Of a DNA stretch of 64,000 bases, positions 16,789 through 26,439 are shown piece after piece. Under the pieces are notes generated by a model, which saw only the letters and a list, made by a program, of their open reading frames with translations, was not told where the DNA came from and did no database searches. This DNA comes from Porticoccus litoralis (GTDB taxonomy: Bacteria; Pseudomonadota; Gammaproteobacteria; Pseudomonadales; Porticoccaceae), in the NCBI RefSeq assembly GCF_030676955.1, contig NZ_JAUUUU010000003.1, forward strand, positions 62,001 through 126,000, written 5' to 3'. Numbering within the stretch: position 1 is the first letter of the stretch; every line of letters begins with the position of its first letter. The position numbers and the translations under genes are program-made.

Positions 16789-19700
16789 CTAATTTTCATT
16801 TTCAGTACCCAACACTCCAACGCGCTGCATTTTTTCCTGCAAACGCTCCCCACAGATGTAAATGGCCGGCACCAGCAGCAGTGTCACAAACGTGGCCACC
16901 AATACACCAAATGCCAGGGAAATCACCATCGGTATCAGAAACTGAGCCTGCGCACTTCGTTCAAACAATATTGGCATCAAACCAAAAAAAGTCGTCAACG
17001 ACGTCAGCACAATGGGCCTGAAGCGATCTCTGGCACCCTGCATGACAGCATCCAGAGCCTGCCACCCCTCCTTTCTGAGCTGGTTAATGCGGTCGATCAG
17101 TACCAGGTTGTCATTCACTACCACACCTGCTGCCGCCAACACGCCCATCATGGAAGGCATGCTGATTTCCTTGCCAAATAATATGTGGCCGAGAATAGCG
17201 CCGGCAATACCAAAGGGTACTGCGCTGAGAATCATGACGGGTTGCCAGTAGGAGCGAAACTCCACCGCGAGAAAAGCATAAATGGCTAACAGGGCAAGCA
17301 ACATCATCTGCAGGAACCCAGTTTCAAATTCCTGTTGATCTTTCTGGGCACCGGCAATCTCCAGCGTTAACCCCGGATACTTTTCTTCCAGCGCCGGCCA
17401 GCGTTGTTGCAGCAATGCCCCGACCACCTCATTGGCCGAGGCAGCCCCCCTCGTCAATTCTGCTTCGATTTCCACCATCCGCATGCGATCGCGGCGCTTG
17501 ATCTCGGTATAACCCGGCACGAAGGTCGCTTCAGCAACAGCATTGAAGGGGATTTCTCGCCCGTCATCCGTACGAATGCGCAACTGATCCAGCGAAGAAA
17601 CACTAGCGCGCTCCTGCTCCGGGTAACGCACCATCACTTTGACATCTTCTTTTTCACGGGGAATTCGTTGTGCTTCAGCGCCGTAGAAGGCATTGCGCAA
17701 TTGTCCTGCCACATCGCTCAGCCCGACACCCAGGGTATCAGCCCCATCCTGCAGACTGATTTCAATTTCCTGCCTGGCTGTACGCAGGGAGCTTGAGGTA
17801 TTGAAAACGCCGGGATAACTGCCCAATGCCGCCTCAACTTCAGCGGTTGCAGCGCGTAAATCGTCCATGTCGCGCCCCTTTAACAGCAGATTGATGTCCT
17901 TTGGCCGCCCCATCAAGGTGTACTCGACTTCATACTCTTCGACGTTTTCCACCGGTCCAATATGTTTGCGCCACAACTCGGCAACTGCTCGCGATGACAC
18001 CGAACGCGTCTCATTGCTGGCCAGCTCAAGCACCACTGAAACGACGTTTTCCTTGCTCTCGGAAAAATGGTTTACCAGCACCGAACCGCCATCTTCCGCC
18101 ATCATCAGGGGTTCCTGCTTTAATCCTTCGACGCCCTGCTCGATCTGCTCCATGATATCCAGCGTGCGTTGGAAACCCACTCCCTCCTGCAGCTCGACAG
18201 TAGCCCGCAAGTACTCACCTTCCACCACCGGGAAAAATGCGACCCGCAGCCATCCGGTGAAAAACACGCCGAGAACCACAATTAACACCGCGAGAAACAG
18301 GGAAATGGTGGTCGCGCTATGGGCCAGCGCTCTCGCCAGAAGGGGTCGATAGGTATTTTCAGCGAAATTTTTTAGCGCCCCTGAGGTGTGCTGACGAGCA
18401 TTGCGCAACCATCGGGTTACTAGCCAACGGGGTGGCTTTTCCGGCTTCAGGTGACGCAAATGTGCAGGGAGAATCAGGAACGACTCCAGCAGGGAAAAAG
18501 CCAGTGCAATCAAGGCCACTTTAGGCATTTCCTGCATCAGCTTGGTGGAATCCCCAGGCAGCAAAAGCATGGGAACAAATACCACCATGGTGGTTAACAC
18601 GGCGAATGTCACTGGCTTTGATACGGAATGCGCCCCGAGGATGGCACTCTCCACACCTTTCAGACCCCGTTCATAATGTGCGTAAACACTTTCACCCACA
18701 ACAATGGCATCGTCCACCACAATGCCCAGAATGAGCAGAAATGCGAACAGTGAAACTACGTTCACACTGATACCCAAATAGGGCATGACCCAGAGTGTGC
18801 CCACATAGGCAATGCCAATACCCGCAGCGACCCAGAAAGCCAGCGCCGGTCGCAGGAACAGCACCAGCAACCCAAACACCAACAGCAAGCCGCCCAGGGC
18901 ATTTTTTAACAACAGGTCGATACGACTGTTCAGGTAAACGGAAAGGTTGCGCCAGACAACCAATTCAACACCAGGCTGTAACGTGGGTGTTTTCTTATCG
19001 ATATATTGCTGAACCGCCTCGGAAGTGGTGACCACATCCGGATTGCGCGTATTGAAGAGATTGATAAAGACCGCTGGCTTGCCGTTAAACAGTGACACCA
19101 GATCCTGCTCGGCAAAACCATCATTGATATGGGCAATGTCACCGAGCGTGATTTCCGTGCCATCTGCATCAGGCAACACCACAATGCGCTCAAAATCTGC
19201 GCGGTGGTAGGCCTGTCCGCGGGTTTGCAAAACAATATCACCCGCCACTTCGCGGATTTCCCCGGCTGGCAGGTTGATGGAAGATCGACGGATGGCCGCC
19301 ACCACATCCTCAAAACGCAACTGGTAGCGTCGCAATGCATCTTCCGATATCTCGACGGAAACTTCTTCCGCACGGGTTCCACCAATTTCCGCCAGGGTCA
19401 CCCCCGGCAGGTTCACCACCTCATCGCGAATAGTTTCAGCCAGGCGCTTAAGATCGCCCTCATTTAACGGACCGGCAACGGCCAGGCTGAGAATTTGTGT
19501 ACGGGCCAGCACTTCCTTGATTTGCGGCCTTTCAGCATCAACCGGGAACGTGTTAATGGCATCCACACGTGATTTCACATCATTGAGCAGCTTCTGGGTG
19601 CTGTAGCCATCGGCCACTTCAATTTCTATCCGGCCTCCACCCTGGTAGGCAAAGGAACGGATCTCCTCAATACCATCCAGGTCGTGAACTTCTTCCTCCA

Positions 19701-19914
19701 CCCGAATACAGACCTGCTCTTCAACCTCCCGGGGGCCGGCACCGGGATATGGCACCTCGACCTGCACAACGTCTCTGGGAATTTTCGGGAACATTTCCTT
19801 GTCGAGCCCGGGAAGACTGGTAAACCCGCCCACCAGGATCATCCACATCAGAAGATTGGCAGCTATCGGATTGTTGACCCACCAGGCGATCAACCCTTTA
19901 CCGGAAGCACTCAT
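16789..19914 (-). CDS. RND efflux transporter permease (HAE1-like)
   Basis: A 1041-residue inner-membrane proton-driven exporter with the RND plan of twelve membrane segments and two large periplasmic loops. TM1 lies near residues 14-33, TMs 2-6 at about 335-490 and TMs 8-12 at about 860-1025. The TM4 proton-relay aspartates are present (LGIVVDDAIVVGESV, near residue 402). At the TM10 site where AcrB has a lysine, this protein has VVVNDNLVLIDRIN, as in a subgroup of two-component RND pumps without a linked outer-membrane channel. It overlaps the adaptor gene by four bases (ATGA). No tolC-like gene is nearby, so it presumably uses a shared channel. The substrate is unknown. Confidence 0.92.
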   Translation of the reverse strand: MSASGKGLIAWWVNNPIAANLLMWMILVGGFTSLPGLDKEMFPKIPRDVVQVEVPYPGAGPREVEEQVCIRVEEEVHDLDGIEEIRSFAYQGGGRIEIEVADGYSTQKLLNDVKSRVDAINTFPVDAERPQIKEVLARTQILSLAVAGPLNEGDLKRLAETIRDEVVNLPGVTLAEIGGTRAEEVSVEISEDALRRYQLRFEDVVAAIRRSSINLPAGEIREVAGDIVLQTRGQAYHRADFERIVVLPDADGTEITLGDIAHINDGFAEQDLVSLFNGKPAVFINLFNTRNPDVVTTSEAVQQYIDKKTPTLQPGVELVVWRNLSVYLNSRIDLLLKNALGGLLLVFGLLVLFLRPALAFWVAAGIGIAYVGTLWVMPYLGISVNVVSLFAFLLILGIVVDDAIVVGESVYAHYERGLKGVESAILGAHSVSKPVTFAVLTTMVVFVPMLLLPGDSTKLMQEMPKVALIALAFSLLESFLILPAHLRHLKPEKPPRWLVTRWLRNARQHTSGALKNFAENTYRPLLARALAHSATTISLFLAVLIVVLGVFFTGWLRVAFFPVVEGEYLRATVELQEGVGFQRTLDIMEQIEQGVEGLKQEPLMMAEDGGSVLVNHFSESKENVVSVVLELASNETRSVSSRAVAELWRKHIGPVENVEEYEVEYTLMGRPKDINLLLKGRDMDDLRAATAEVEAALGSYPGVFNTSSSLRTARQEIEISLQDGADTLGVGLSDVAGQLRNAFYGAEAQRIPREKEDVKVMVRYPEQERASVSSLDQLRIRTDDGREIPFNAVAEATFVPGYTEIKRRDRMRMVEIEAELTRGAASANEVVGALLQQRWPALEEKYPGLTLEIAGAQKDQQEFETGFLQMMLLALLAIYAFLAVEFRSYWQPVMILSAVPFGIAGAILGHILFGKEISMPSMMGVLAAAGVVVNDNLVLIDRINQLRKEGWQALDAVMQGARDRFRPIVLTSLTTFFGLMPILFERSAQAQFLIPMVISLAFGVLVATFVTLLLVPAIYICGERLQEKMQRVGVLGTENEN

Positions 19915-21101
19915 TGGCCTGTCGCCACATCCGAACTGATGACGGGCTCGATAGACATGCCTTCAATCACATATCCCGGGCGCTCCAACAGTACTTGCTT
20001 ACCCTGCTCGATACCGGTGACCAATGCCTGCTCACCGGAGAACTGCAACACCTGAACCGTGACGATCTGTAATTGCTGTTGATCATCCAGCACCAGCAGA
20101 CGATTTTTTTCATACAGCGCTGAACGGGGCACCGACAACACATTCTGGAAAGTTTTTCCGGCAATCTCGGCCTGCACAAATAGGCCCGTCACCATGGGTG
20201 GCTGGTAAGCCAGTGGCTCTGAAACCTCGACAATGCCATACAGTACGCGGCTTCGGGTATCAATACTGGCCTCTGTTCGCAGTAACCAACCCTGCCAGGT
20301 AGCCTGCTCCCCGCCAACCCACGCACTCAGTGTGACAGGCAATCGCACCTGCTGGTTGGGTTGCAGAGGCAGCTCTAACAAGGCTGTCTGATCCGCCGTC
20401 AGCGGCAACCTGATTTCCGCAATGCCAATATCAAAAATAGCGGCTACTTGCGTACCGGCGCTCACGTATTGACCGAGATCGACTTCTGTCTGCCGCACCC
20501 GGCCAGCAAATGGTGCGCGAATACTGGTGCGCTCCAGGTTGATCAGCGCCTGTTGCAAATCGGCCTCCGCCGCAGCCAACGCCGCCTTTGCCGCTTTTAG
20601 CTGGGGCTCCCTCAAAAACAGGGCATTACCTTCCGTGTTGCCCAGGTCACGCCACTCACGCTTTGCCTGACGCGCCTGACCACTTTCCATAGCCAGTGTT
20701 TTCTCTGCCTCCGCCACCCGCGACCTGGCCTGGGTGACAGCGATGCGGTAGTCGCGATCATCCAACTGCAGCAATGGCTCCCCCTGTTCGAAGAAGCCAC
20801 CATCGACAAAGTTCTCAGACACGGCCACCACCTGACCGCTGACTTCTGCGGTCAGGGTAATTTCTGTCTTGGGCTGAACAGTCCCCTGCGCATAGACCTG
20901 TATCTGCCTAGGCTGGGGGTCTGCCACTTGTACGGGGATCTTTGGCGCCTGCTCTGTACCTGGCATTTGCGGTTGTGGCACCGGTTTGGCCGCCGCCAAC
21001 AGCATCACCACGATAATCGCCCCCAGAAGAATGGATAGGGGGATAATCCAATTTTTGATTACAGCTTTGGGCACAGAGCGTTCCTTATTCAGAGAATCCA
21101 T
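19911..21101 (-). CDS. RND periplasmic adaptor (membrane fusion protein)
   Basis: Adaptor linking the RND pump to an outer-membrane channel. One N-terminal membrane anchor (WIIPLSILLGAIIVVMLLAA) is followed by a barrel/lipoyl portion (PKTEITLTAEVSGQVVAVSENFVDGGFFEQGEPLLQLDDRD, in order from about residue 66), a coiled-coil hairpin (VAEAEKTLAMESGQARQAKREW region) and the second lipoyl half (INLERTSIRAPFAGRVR). I chose ATG 21101, which puts the anchor 20 residues in; in-frame starts at 21122 and GTG 21176 are possible and none has a strong ribosome-binding site. First gene of the adaptor-pump-DUF2721 operon and divergent from the LpxH-like gene. Confidence 0.9.
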   Translation of the reverse strand: MDSLNKERSVPKAVIKNWIIPLSILLGAIIVVMLLAAAKPVPQPQMPGTEQAPKIPVQVADPQPRQIQVYAQGTVQPKTEITLTAEVSGQVVAVSENFVDGGFFEQGEPLLQLDDRDYRIAVTQARSRVAEAEKTLAMESGQARQAKREWRDLGNTEGNALFLREPQLKAAKAALAAAEADLQQALINLERTSIRAPFAGRVRQTEVDLGQYVSAGTQVAAIFDIGIAEIRLPLTADQTALLELPLQPNQQVRLPVTLSAWVGGEQATWQGWLLRTEASIDTRSRVLYGIVEVSEPLAYQPPMVTGLFVQAEIAGKTFQNVLSVPRSALYEKNRLLVLDDQQQLQIVTVQVLQFSGEQALVTGIEQGKQVLLERPGYVIEGMSIEPVISSDVATGQ

Positions 21102-21258
21102 TATGGCAAAAATGGTTGCCATAGGGCGCAGCAATTGGTGAGAAAAGCCTGCGATAACAGGCCAGATATTGGGCACGGTTTTGTCATGAAAGTTTCTTTT
21201 TACTGCAACCGCGCAGTCATCTGCCTTATTTAGGCTTGTGGCAAATGAGGGAAATATT

Positions 21259-22068
21259 ATGCGTTACAACACCATCTGGCTATCCGACATTCACTTGGGG
21301 TACCGGGACTGCAAAGCGGATTATCTGCTGGATTTCCTAAGCAATACCCAAGCCAACACCCTTTTCCTGGTCGGCGATATCGTCGACCTGTGGGCCATGA
21401 AACGCTCTTTCCTCTGGCCAAAAAGTCACCACGAGGTGCTGCGAAAAATTATTGCACTCGCCAACAACGGTACACGCATTGTATACGTACCCGGCAACCA
21501 CGATGGATTAGTCCGCGAAGTCATCGGCAATTCCATTCTCAACATAGAAGTTTGCGCAAACTATGTACACACCACTGCCGAAGGAAAACGCCTGCTAATG
21601 ATGCACGGCGATGAACTCGATCATGCAGTGCTGTGCAGCCCCTTCCGGCGCCTGGTGGGCGATGCCAGCTACAGCTTGCTGTTGCGCATGAACCGGTGGG
21701 GCAACTGTATTCGCCGTTGGTTCGGCCTGCCTTACTGGTCACTGGCCTATTACGTGAAAAACCGCGTCAAAAATGCCCGCGAAGCCATCACAGCCTTTGA
21801 AGAAGCCGCTGCCCAGGAAGCCCGCCGTCAGCAGGTGGATGGCATTGTCTGCGGCCACATTCACCAGCCGGAAATTCGCAATATCAACGACGTGCTGTAC
21901 TGCAACGACGGTGATTGGGTAGAAAGCTGTACCGCATTGGTGGAACACGGCAACGGCAAGCTGGAACTGGTCCACTGGGCGGATCTGCAACAAAGCATCA
22001 AATCTGACCTGGCGGCCAACGATGAGACCATCACGGCTCCCTATGCCCTGCCACGGTTATCCCCTTAA
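21259..22068 (+). CDS. LpxH-like UDP-2,3-diacylglucosamine diphosphatase family phosphoesterase
   Basis: A 269-residue calcineurin-type metallophosphoesterase. All five metal-site motifs are present: SDIHLG, VGDIVDLW, PGNHDG, MHGDELDH and GHIHQPE. Length and the mid-domain segment RWFGLPYWSLAYYVKNRVK fit the LpxH/LpxH2 branch (COG2908), whose members hydrolyse UDP-2,3-diacylglucosamine to lipid X in lipid A synthesis. Whether this is the main LpxH or a paralogue cannot be told here. ATG 21259 has GAGGGAA seven bases before it, so the upstream in-frame start at 21238 is disfavoured. Its stop overlaps the stop of convergent ugd. Confidence 0.82.
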   Translation: MRYNTIWLSDIHLGYRDCKADYLLDFLSNTQANTLFLVGDIVDLWAMKRSFLWPKSHHEVLRKIIALANNGTRIVYVPGNHDGLVREVIGNSILNIEVCANYVHTTAEGKRLLMMHGDELDHAVLCSPFRRLVGDASYSLLLRMNRWGNCIRRWFGLPYWSLAYYVKNRVKNAREAITAFEEAAAQEARRQQVDGIVCGHIHQPEIRNINDVLYCNDGDWVESCTALVEHGNGKLELVHWADLQQSIKSDLAANDETITAPYALPRLSP

Positions 22069-23420
22069 TTTTCACACTCCTCTAACATGCCCGCCTCGGC
22101 ACCACGGCCGACCGCCAGGTAGTCAAATCCCAGCGCCGACATTTTTTTCGGGTCATAGAGGTTTCGACCGTCAACGATGACTTTCTGATTCATTTTTTCG
22201 GCGAGCTGAGCAAAGTCCGGTGCCCAGAAATGTTTCCATTCAGTGCAGATTACCAGCGCATCAGCACCCTTAACCGCCGCCTCCTTCGTACCCATCAAAG
22301 CAAGGTCCTTGCGGTCACCATAAATGCGCTGACACTCTTCCATGGCCTGAGGATCGTACGCCTGTACCGCAGCACCCCCCTGCCACAGGGCTTCCATTAA
22401 CACCCGGCTCGGGGCCTCACGCATATCATCAGTCCGTGGTTTGAAGGCCAATCCCCACAAGGCAATCACCTTGCCAGCCAACTGGCCATCAAAGTAACTG
22501 TTTACCTTGTCAAACAGCCGTTGTTTCTGGTGGGCATTGACCTGCTGCACCGCTGATAACAGATGGGCCTCATACCCCACTTTGTGAGCGGTCGCCTGCA
22601 GGGCCTGCACATCCTTGGGGAAACAGGAGCCCCCATAACCGCAACCGGGATAGATAAAGTGGTAGCCAATGCGGGGATCAGAGCCGATGCCCTGACGCAC
22701 TTTTTCGATATCAGCACCGAGGTGTTCTGCCAGATTGGCAATCTCATTGATAAAACTGATTTTTGTCGCGAGCATGGCATTGGCAGCGTACTTGGTCAGT
22801 TCCGCAGAGCGCACATCCATCACCAGCAAGCGCTCGTGGTTGCGGTTAAAAGGCGCGTACAACTCGCGCATCAACGCCTCTACCCGCCCTGAACTGGTCC
22901 CTAGAATAATGCGATCCGGCTTCATAAAATCGGCAAGTGCGGCCCCTTCTTTCAAGAATTCAGGGTTCGACGCAACCTCAAAAGAGATATCGGCCCCACG
23001 CTGTCGTAACTGTTGCTGTACGACCTCAGAGACACGATCCGCCGTACCCACAGGCACCGTAGATTTGGTCACCACCACGGAGGGTTTTGCCAGGTAGTCA
23101 CCGATGGTTTTCGCCACAGACAACACATGTCGAGTGTCTGCCGTGCCATCCTCATCGGTGGGCGTGCCCACGGCAATAAAGATGACATCACCATGTGCCA
23201 CAGCGAGCTGAGCATCACAGGTAAATTCAATCAGCTGTTCCTGCTGGCCTTCCAACAGATAGTCTTCCAAACCCGGCTCAAAAATCGGACAGATACCCCG
23301 TTGCAACAAGGCTACCCGAGTCTCGTTCTGATCCACACAAACCACATGGTGCCCAACGTGGGCCAGGCAAGCACTGGTCACCAGCCCCACGTACCCACCG
23401 CCAAAAACCGTCACTTTCAT
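22065..23420 (-). CDS. ugd: UDP-glucose 6-dehydrogenase
   Basis: Oxidises UDP-glucose to UDP-glucuronate with two NAD+, supplying polysaccharide or LPS precursors. The 451-residue sequence begins with the Rossmann motif VTVFGGGYVGLVTSACLAHV, contains KSTVPVGTADRV, NPEFLKEGAALADFMKPDRI and the catalytic-cysteine motif PGCGYGGSCFPKDVQAL. It ends with the UDP-binding domain (WGLAFKPRTDDMREAPS). Start at 23420 is set by AGGAAA about nine bases upstream. Transcription converges on the LpxH-like gene with a four-base overlap of stops. A 16-bp palindrome lies 44 bases before the ATG. No glycosyltransferase cluster adjoins it. Confidence 0.96.
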   Translation of the reverse strand: MKVTVFGGGYVGLVTSACLAHVGHHVVCVDQNETRVALLQRGICPIFEPGLEDYLLEGQQEQLIEFTCDAQLAVAHGDVIFIAVGTPTDEDGTADTRHVLSVAKTIGDYLAKPSVVVTKSTVPVGTADRVSEVVQQQLRQRGADISFEVASNPEFLKEGAALADFMKPDRIILGTSSGRVEALMRELYAPFNRNHERLLVMDVRSAELTKYAANAMLATKISFINEIANLAEHLGADIEKVRQGIGSDPRIGYHFIYPGCGYGGSCFPKDVQALQATAHKVGYEAHLLSAVQQVNAHQKQRLFDKVNSYFDGQLAGKVIALWGLAFKPRTDDMREAPSRVLMEALWQGGAAVQAYDPQAMEECQRIYGDRKDLALMGTKEAAVKGADALVICTEWKHFWAPDFAQLAEKMNQKVIVDGRNLYDPKKMSALGFDYLAVGRGAEAGMLEECEN

Positions 23421-23771
23421 CCGTGTATTTCCTAAAGAATTTTCTTGATGATGTGACCGTGGCATGACATGGCCATGTCAGATAGATGACGTTTTTAAGT
23501 CAACCAAGGTAGCTCTGCTCATCGGCCAATTTCAGTTACACTTAGCGTCAGACCTTGCAGCACACCGCCACTCGACAGGCTTGGCTCCAAAAATCAGTAC
23601 CGAAAAATGGCCTGCTTTTATACAGGGTGAGACCAGTACGCAGTGATTGTCAGCATTGGGAATTTATCAGTCCCTATAGAGGTCGAAGCGATCAAGCGGC
23701 ATCAAATTGGTAACCGTTCGACAGACCATTTACATACGGTCAACTGACCGAATCAACACAAGGAACTCCCG
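23421..23771. other. ugd-gshA intergenic region (351 bp)
   Basis: Divergent promoter region without a convincing gene. It holds the palindrome at 23465-23480 near ugd and a shorter dyad CGGTCA-AC-TGACCG at 23737-23750, 21 bases before gshA. I see no clear -35/-10 pair and no RNA-gene signature. Confidence 0.5.
23465..23480. promoter_or_regulatory. 16-bp perfect palindrome upstream of ugd
   Basis: TGACATGGCCATGTCA is fully self-complementary and lies 44 bases upstream of the ugd start, a usual place for a repressor or activator operator. The cognate regulator is unknown. Confidence 0.5.
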
Positions 23772-25358
23772 TTGCCCCTGCTCAAAAGCCGACTGGATTT
23801 GCTCTCTTCCGACCCTCACTCAAAGCTGTTGTCCGGTGTTGTTCGCGGTATCGAAAAAGAAAGCTTGCGGGTGACCCCTGAGGGAACGCTGGCCAAATCT
23901 CCCCACAGTGCCTCACTGGGGTCTGCACTTACCCACCCCCAAATCACCACCGACTATTCGGAAGCGCTGCTGGAATTTATCACGCCACCGTCAAGCGATG
24001 CCGATCAGGTGTTGAAGACACTGGAGAATATCCATCGCTTCACCTACCGCCAGATTGGCGACGAGCTGTTATGGGCCAACAGTATGCCCTGCCAGCTAAG
24101 CGGCGACAGCGACATACCCGTGGGCCAATACGGCAGCTCCAATATCGGTCAGATGAAAACCATTTACCGGGTCGGACTCGGTCATCGCTATGGCCGATTG
24201 ATGCAGACCATTGCCGGCATTCACTACAATTTTTCAGCGCCCTACGCGCTGTGGGAACTGCTGCGTAAACATGAACGTCCGGAGCAGTGCCTACAGGACT
24301 TTAAAACCGACAACTATTTTTCGTTGATTCGTAATTTCCGCCGCCGCTTCTGGTTGTTGCTCTACCTGTTTGGCGCATCCCCAGGTGTGTGTCGCAGCTT
24401 TGTCCGCGGTCGCGAGCATCAACTGGAGCCCTTCGGCAAGGATGATCACAGCCTTCACAAACCCTTCGCCACTTCACTGCGCATGGGCGACCTGGGCTAC
24501 CAGAGCAAAGCTCAGGAACAGCTGGTGGTGTGTTACAACGACCTACGCAACTATGTTTCCACCTTGCGAAAGGCTCTGCTGCAGCCCTATCCCGAGTATG
24601 AAGCCGTTGGTCTGAAGGATGCTGATGGCTCCTACCACCAGCTCAGCACCCACCTGCTGCAGATTGAGAATGAGTTCTACAGCACCATACGCCCCAAACG
24701 AACCACTCGATCTGGGGAGGTGCCTCTCTGGGCTCTGTGGGAGCGGGGTGTGGAATATATTGAAGTGCGCTGCATTGACCTCAATCCTTACCTCCCATTG
24801 GGCATTGATCGTCAACAGATCGACTTCCTGGATATCTTTCTTCTCACCTGCCTGCTTTCAACCAGCCCGGCCACGGATGACCAGGAATACCGCAACATTC
24901 TGGATAACCAGCGGCGTACGGTCTACGAGGGTCGCAACCCTGACGTCAAGCTGCAGGATGGCAGCCAGCTACGATCTCTGGGGGAGTGGGCAAAAGCGCT
25001 ATTTGATGAGATGAGACCGGTGGCTGAACTGATGGACAAACATCATCAGAATTCCGAATACAGTCTGACCCTGAGCCGCCTTGAAGCCCGACTGGATGAC
25101 CCGTCGCTGACACCATCAGCACAACTGCTAGCCGAGATGGCAGAAACCGGCCAGACCTATTTTCGAGTGGCCATGAACCATGCCATCCGGCATCGCCAGC
25201 ATTTTCTGGATACACCACTGCCCAAAGACATTGAACAACAGTTTAAAGATGAGGCTGAAGCGTCCCTACAAAAGCAGCGCGATATTGAAGCCAGCGATAC
25301 GCAAACATTTGACGAGTTCCTTGCCAACTATTATCGGCAATACGACTTTCAACTATGA
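23772..25358 (+). CDS. gshA: Glutamate-cysteine ligase
   Basis: First and limiting step of glutathione synthesis: ATP-dependent joining of glutamate gamma-carboxyl to cysteine. The 528-residue length and sequence match the gammaproteobacterial GshA class. Early motifs are GVVRGIEKESLRVTPEG and TDYSEALLEFITPP; GQYGSSNIGQMKTIYRVGLG and QTIAGIHYNFSAP follow in order, with YIEVRCIDLNPYLPLGID in the C-terminal half. The start is a TTG at 23772 supported by AAGGAA 7-10 bases upstream; no better ATG exists near the conserved N-terminus. It opens a chain of overlapping genes (acpH, dsbB, lrgA, lrgB). Confidence 0.96.
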   Translation: MPLLKSRLDLLSSDPHSKLLSGVVRGIEKESLRVTPEGTLAKSPHSASLGSALTHPQITTDYSEALLEFITPPSSDADQVLKTLENIHRFTYRQIGDELLWANSMPCQLSGDSDIPVGQYGSSNIGQMKTIYRVGLGHRYGRLMQTIAGIHYNFSAPYALWELLRKHERPEQCLQDFKTDNYFSLIRNFRRRFWLLLYLFGASPGVCRSFVRGREHQLEPFGKDDHSLHKPFATSLRMGDLGYQSKAQEQLVVCYNDLRNYVSTLRKALLQPYPEYEAVGLKDADGSYHQLSTHLLQIENEFYSTIRPKRTTRSGEVPLWALWERGVEYIEVRCIDLNPYLPLGIDRQQIDFLDIFLLTCLLSTSPATDDQEYRNILDNQRRTVYEGRNPDVKLQDGSQLRSLGEWAKALFDEMRPVAELMDKHHQNSEYSLTLSRLEARLDDPSLTPSAQLLAEMAETGQTYFRVAMNHAIRHRQHFLDTPLPKDIEQQFKDEAEASLQKQRDIEASDTQTFDEFLANYYRQYDFQL

Positions 25359-25948
25359 ACTACCTTGCCCACCTGTACCTGTCAGGTGAAAACCCGCAAT
25401 GCATGGTGGGCGGTCTGCTGGGTGATTTCATCAAGGGACCATTGAAAGGCGAGCTCCCCAGTAACATCGAATCCGGTATTCAGCTGCATCGTCAAATTGA
25501 TGTATTCACTGACAGGCAGCCTGAAGTTCAGAACGCTATCGAGCGCTTCTTACCACCCTATCGCAGATTCGCCGGCATCCTGCTGGATCTTTGCTACGAC
25601 CACCTGCTGGCTGCCAATTGGTCGCAGTACCATAACAGTGAGCTGGATGACTTTTGCCAGGATTTTTATCGCACACTGACCAACTATCAGAACATTCTGC
25701 CTGCGGGCGCAAAACGCTTTTGCGAGGTCGCCCCCAGGGTGAACTGGTTGCAGAATTATGCCCGGTTTGCAGAACTGGAAACCATGCTGGAACGCATTGG
25801 ACAACGATTCAGGAACCCGGTGCCACTTCATGAAGCCTTCCCATTACTTGAACAGCAATATCCCCTGCTGGAGCAGGAGTTCCATCAGCTGTTTCCCCGC
25901 CTGATTGAGTTTTCGGTAAAGCAACGTCTAGAATCGAACCAACTTTGA
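25355..25948 (+). CDS. acpH: Acyl carrier protein phosphodiesterase
   Basis: Removes the 4'-phosphopantetheine arm from acyl carrier protein. The 197-residue protein has the DUF479/AcpH start MNYLAHLYLS, the motif GGLLGDFIKGPLKG and IQLHRQIDVFTDRQPEV with histidine and aspartate residues typical of this HD-like metal fold. LCYDHLLAANW follows near residue 78. Its ATG overlaps the gshA stop (ATGA), which points to translational coupling. A link between CoA/pantetheine turnover and thiol metabolism is suggestive but not shown. Confidence 0.9.
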   Translation: MNYLAHLYLSGENPQCMVGGLLGDFIKGPLKGELPSNIESGIQLHRQIDVFTDRQPEVQNAIERFLPPYRRFAGILLDLCYDHLLAANWSQYHNSELDDFCQDFYRTLTNYQNILPAGAKRFCEVAPRVNWLQNYARFAELETMLERIGQRFRNPVPLHEAFPLLEQQYPLLEQEFHQLFPRLIEFSVKQRLESNQL

Positions 25949-25962
25949 CAAGGAAATTCACT

Positions 25963-26439
25963 ATGCCCTCTACCCGACAAGTTTTTCTGCTGATGTTTGT
26001 CGCTTGCCTGTCGCTGATACTTGTTGCCCTGTATATGCAGCATGTCATGGAACTGACGCCCTGCTATCTGTGCATTACCCAGCGGGTTTTTGTAATGCTC
26101 ACCGGGGGTATTGCACTGCTGGCTTTTCTCCACAACAGCAAAATCCGACTTTACGGAATACTCACCGCACTGAGTGCTCTAGGGGGCAGCTTTTTTTCCG
26201 GCAAGCAACTGTGGTTGCAAAGCCTGCCCGAAGATCAGGTGCCGGCCTGCGGGCCACCCGCCGAGTACCTGTTCGATGTATTCAGTTTCAACCAGGCATT
26301 GAGCATGCTGCTGCGTGGCGACGGCAATTGTGCTGAAGTTCAGTGGACCTTTCTGGGCCTTAGTATTCCGGGCTGGACCATGATCTGCTTCCTTGGACTG
26401 GCTGCCCTGGGCCTCTGGCAGGTTGTTCGCAAGCCGTGA
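25963..26439 (+). CDS. dsbB: Disulfide bond formation protein DsbB
   Basis: Inner-membrane quinone reductase that re-oxidises DsbA and so drives disulfide formation in the periplasm. The 158-residue sequence has four hydrophobic segments. The first redox pair is CYLC in LTPCYLCITQRV near residue 37. The second pair is formed by the cysteine in VPACGPPAEYLF and that in GDGNCAEVQW. AAGGAAATT lies before ATG 25963, so the TTG at 25945 that overlaps acpH is not needed. The gene lies 14 bases after acpH. No dsbA is adjacent. Confidence 0.95.
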   Translation: MPSTRQVFLLMFVACLSLILVALYMQHVMELTPCYLCITQRVFVMLTGGIALLAFLHNSKIRLYGILTALSALGGSFFSGKQLWLQSLPEDQVPACGPPAEYLFDVFSFNQALSMLLRGDGNCAEVQWTFLGLSIPGWTMICFLGLAALGLWQVVRKP

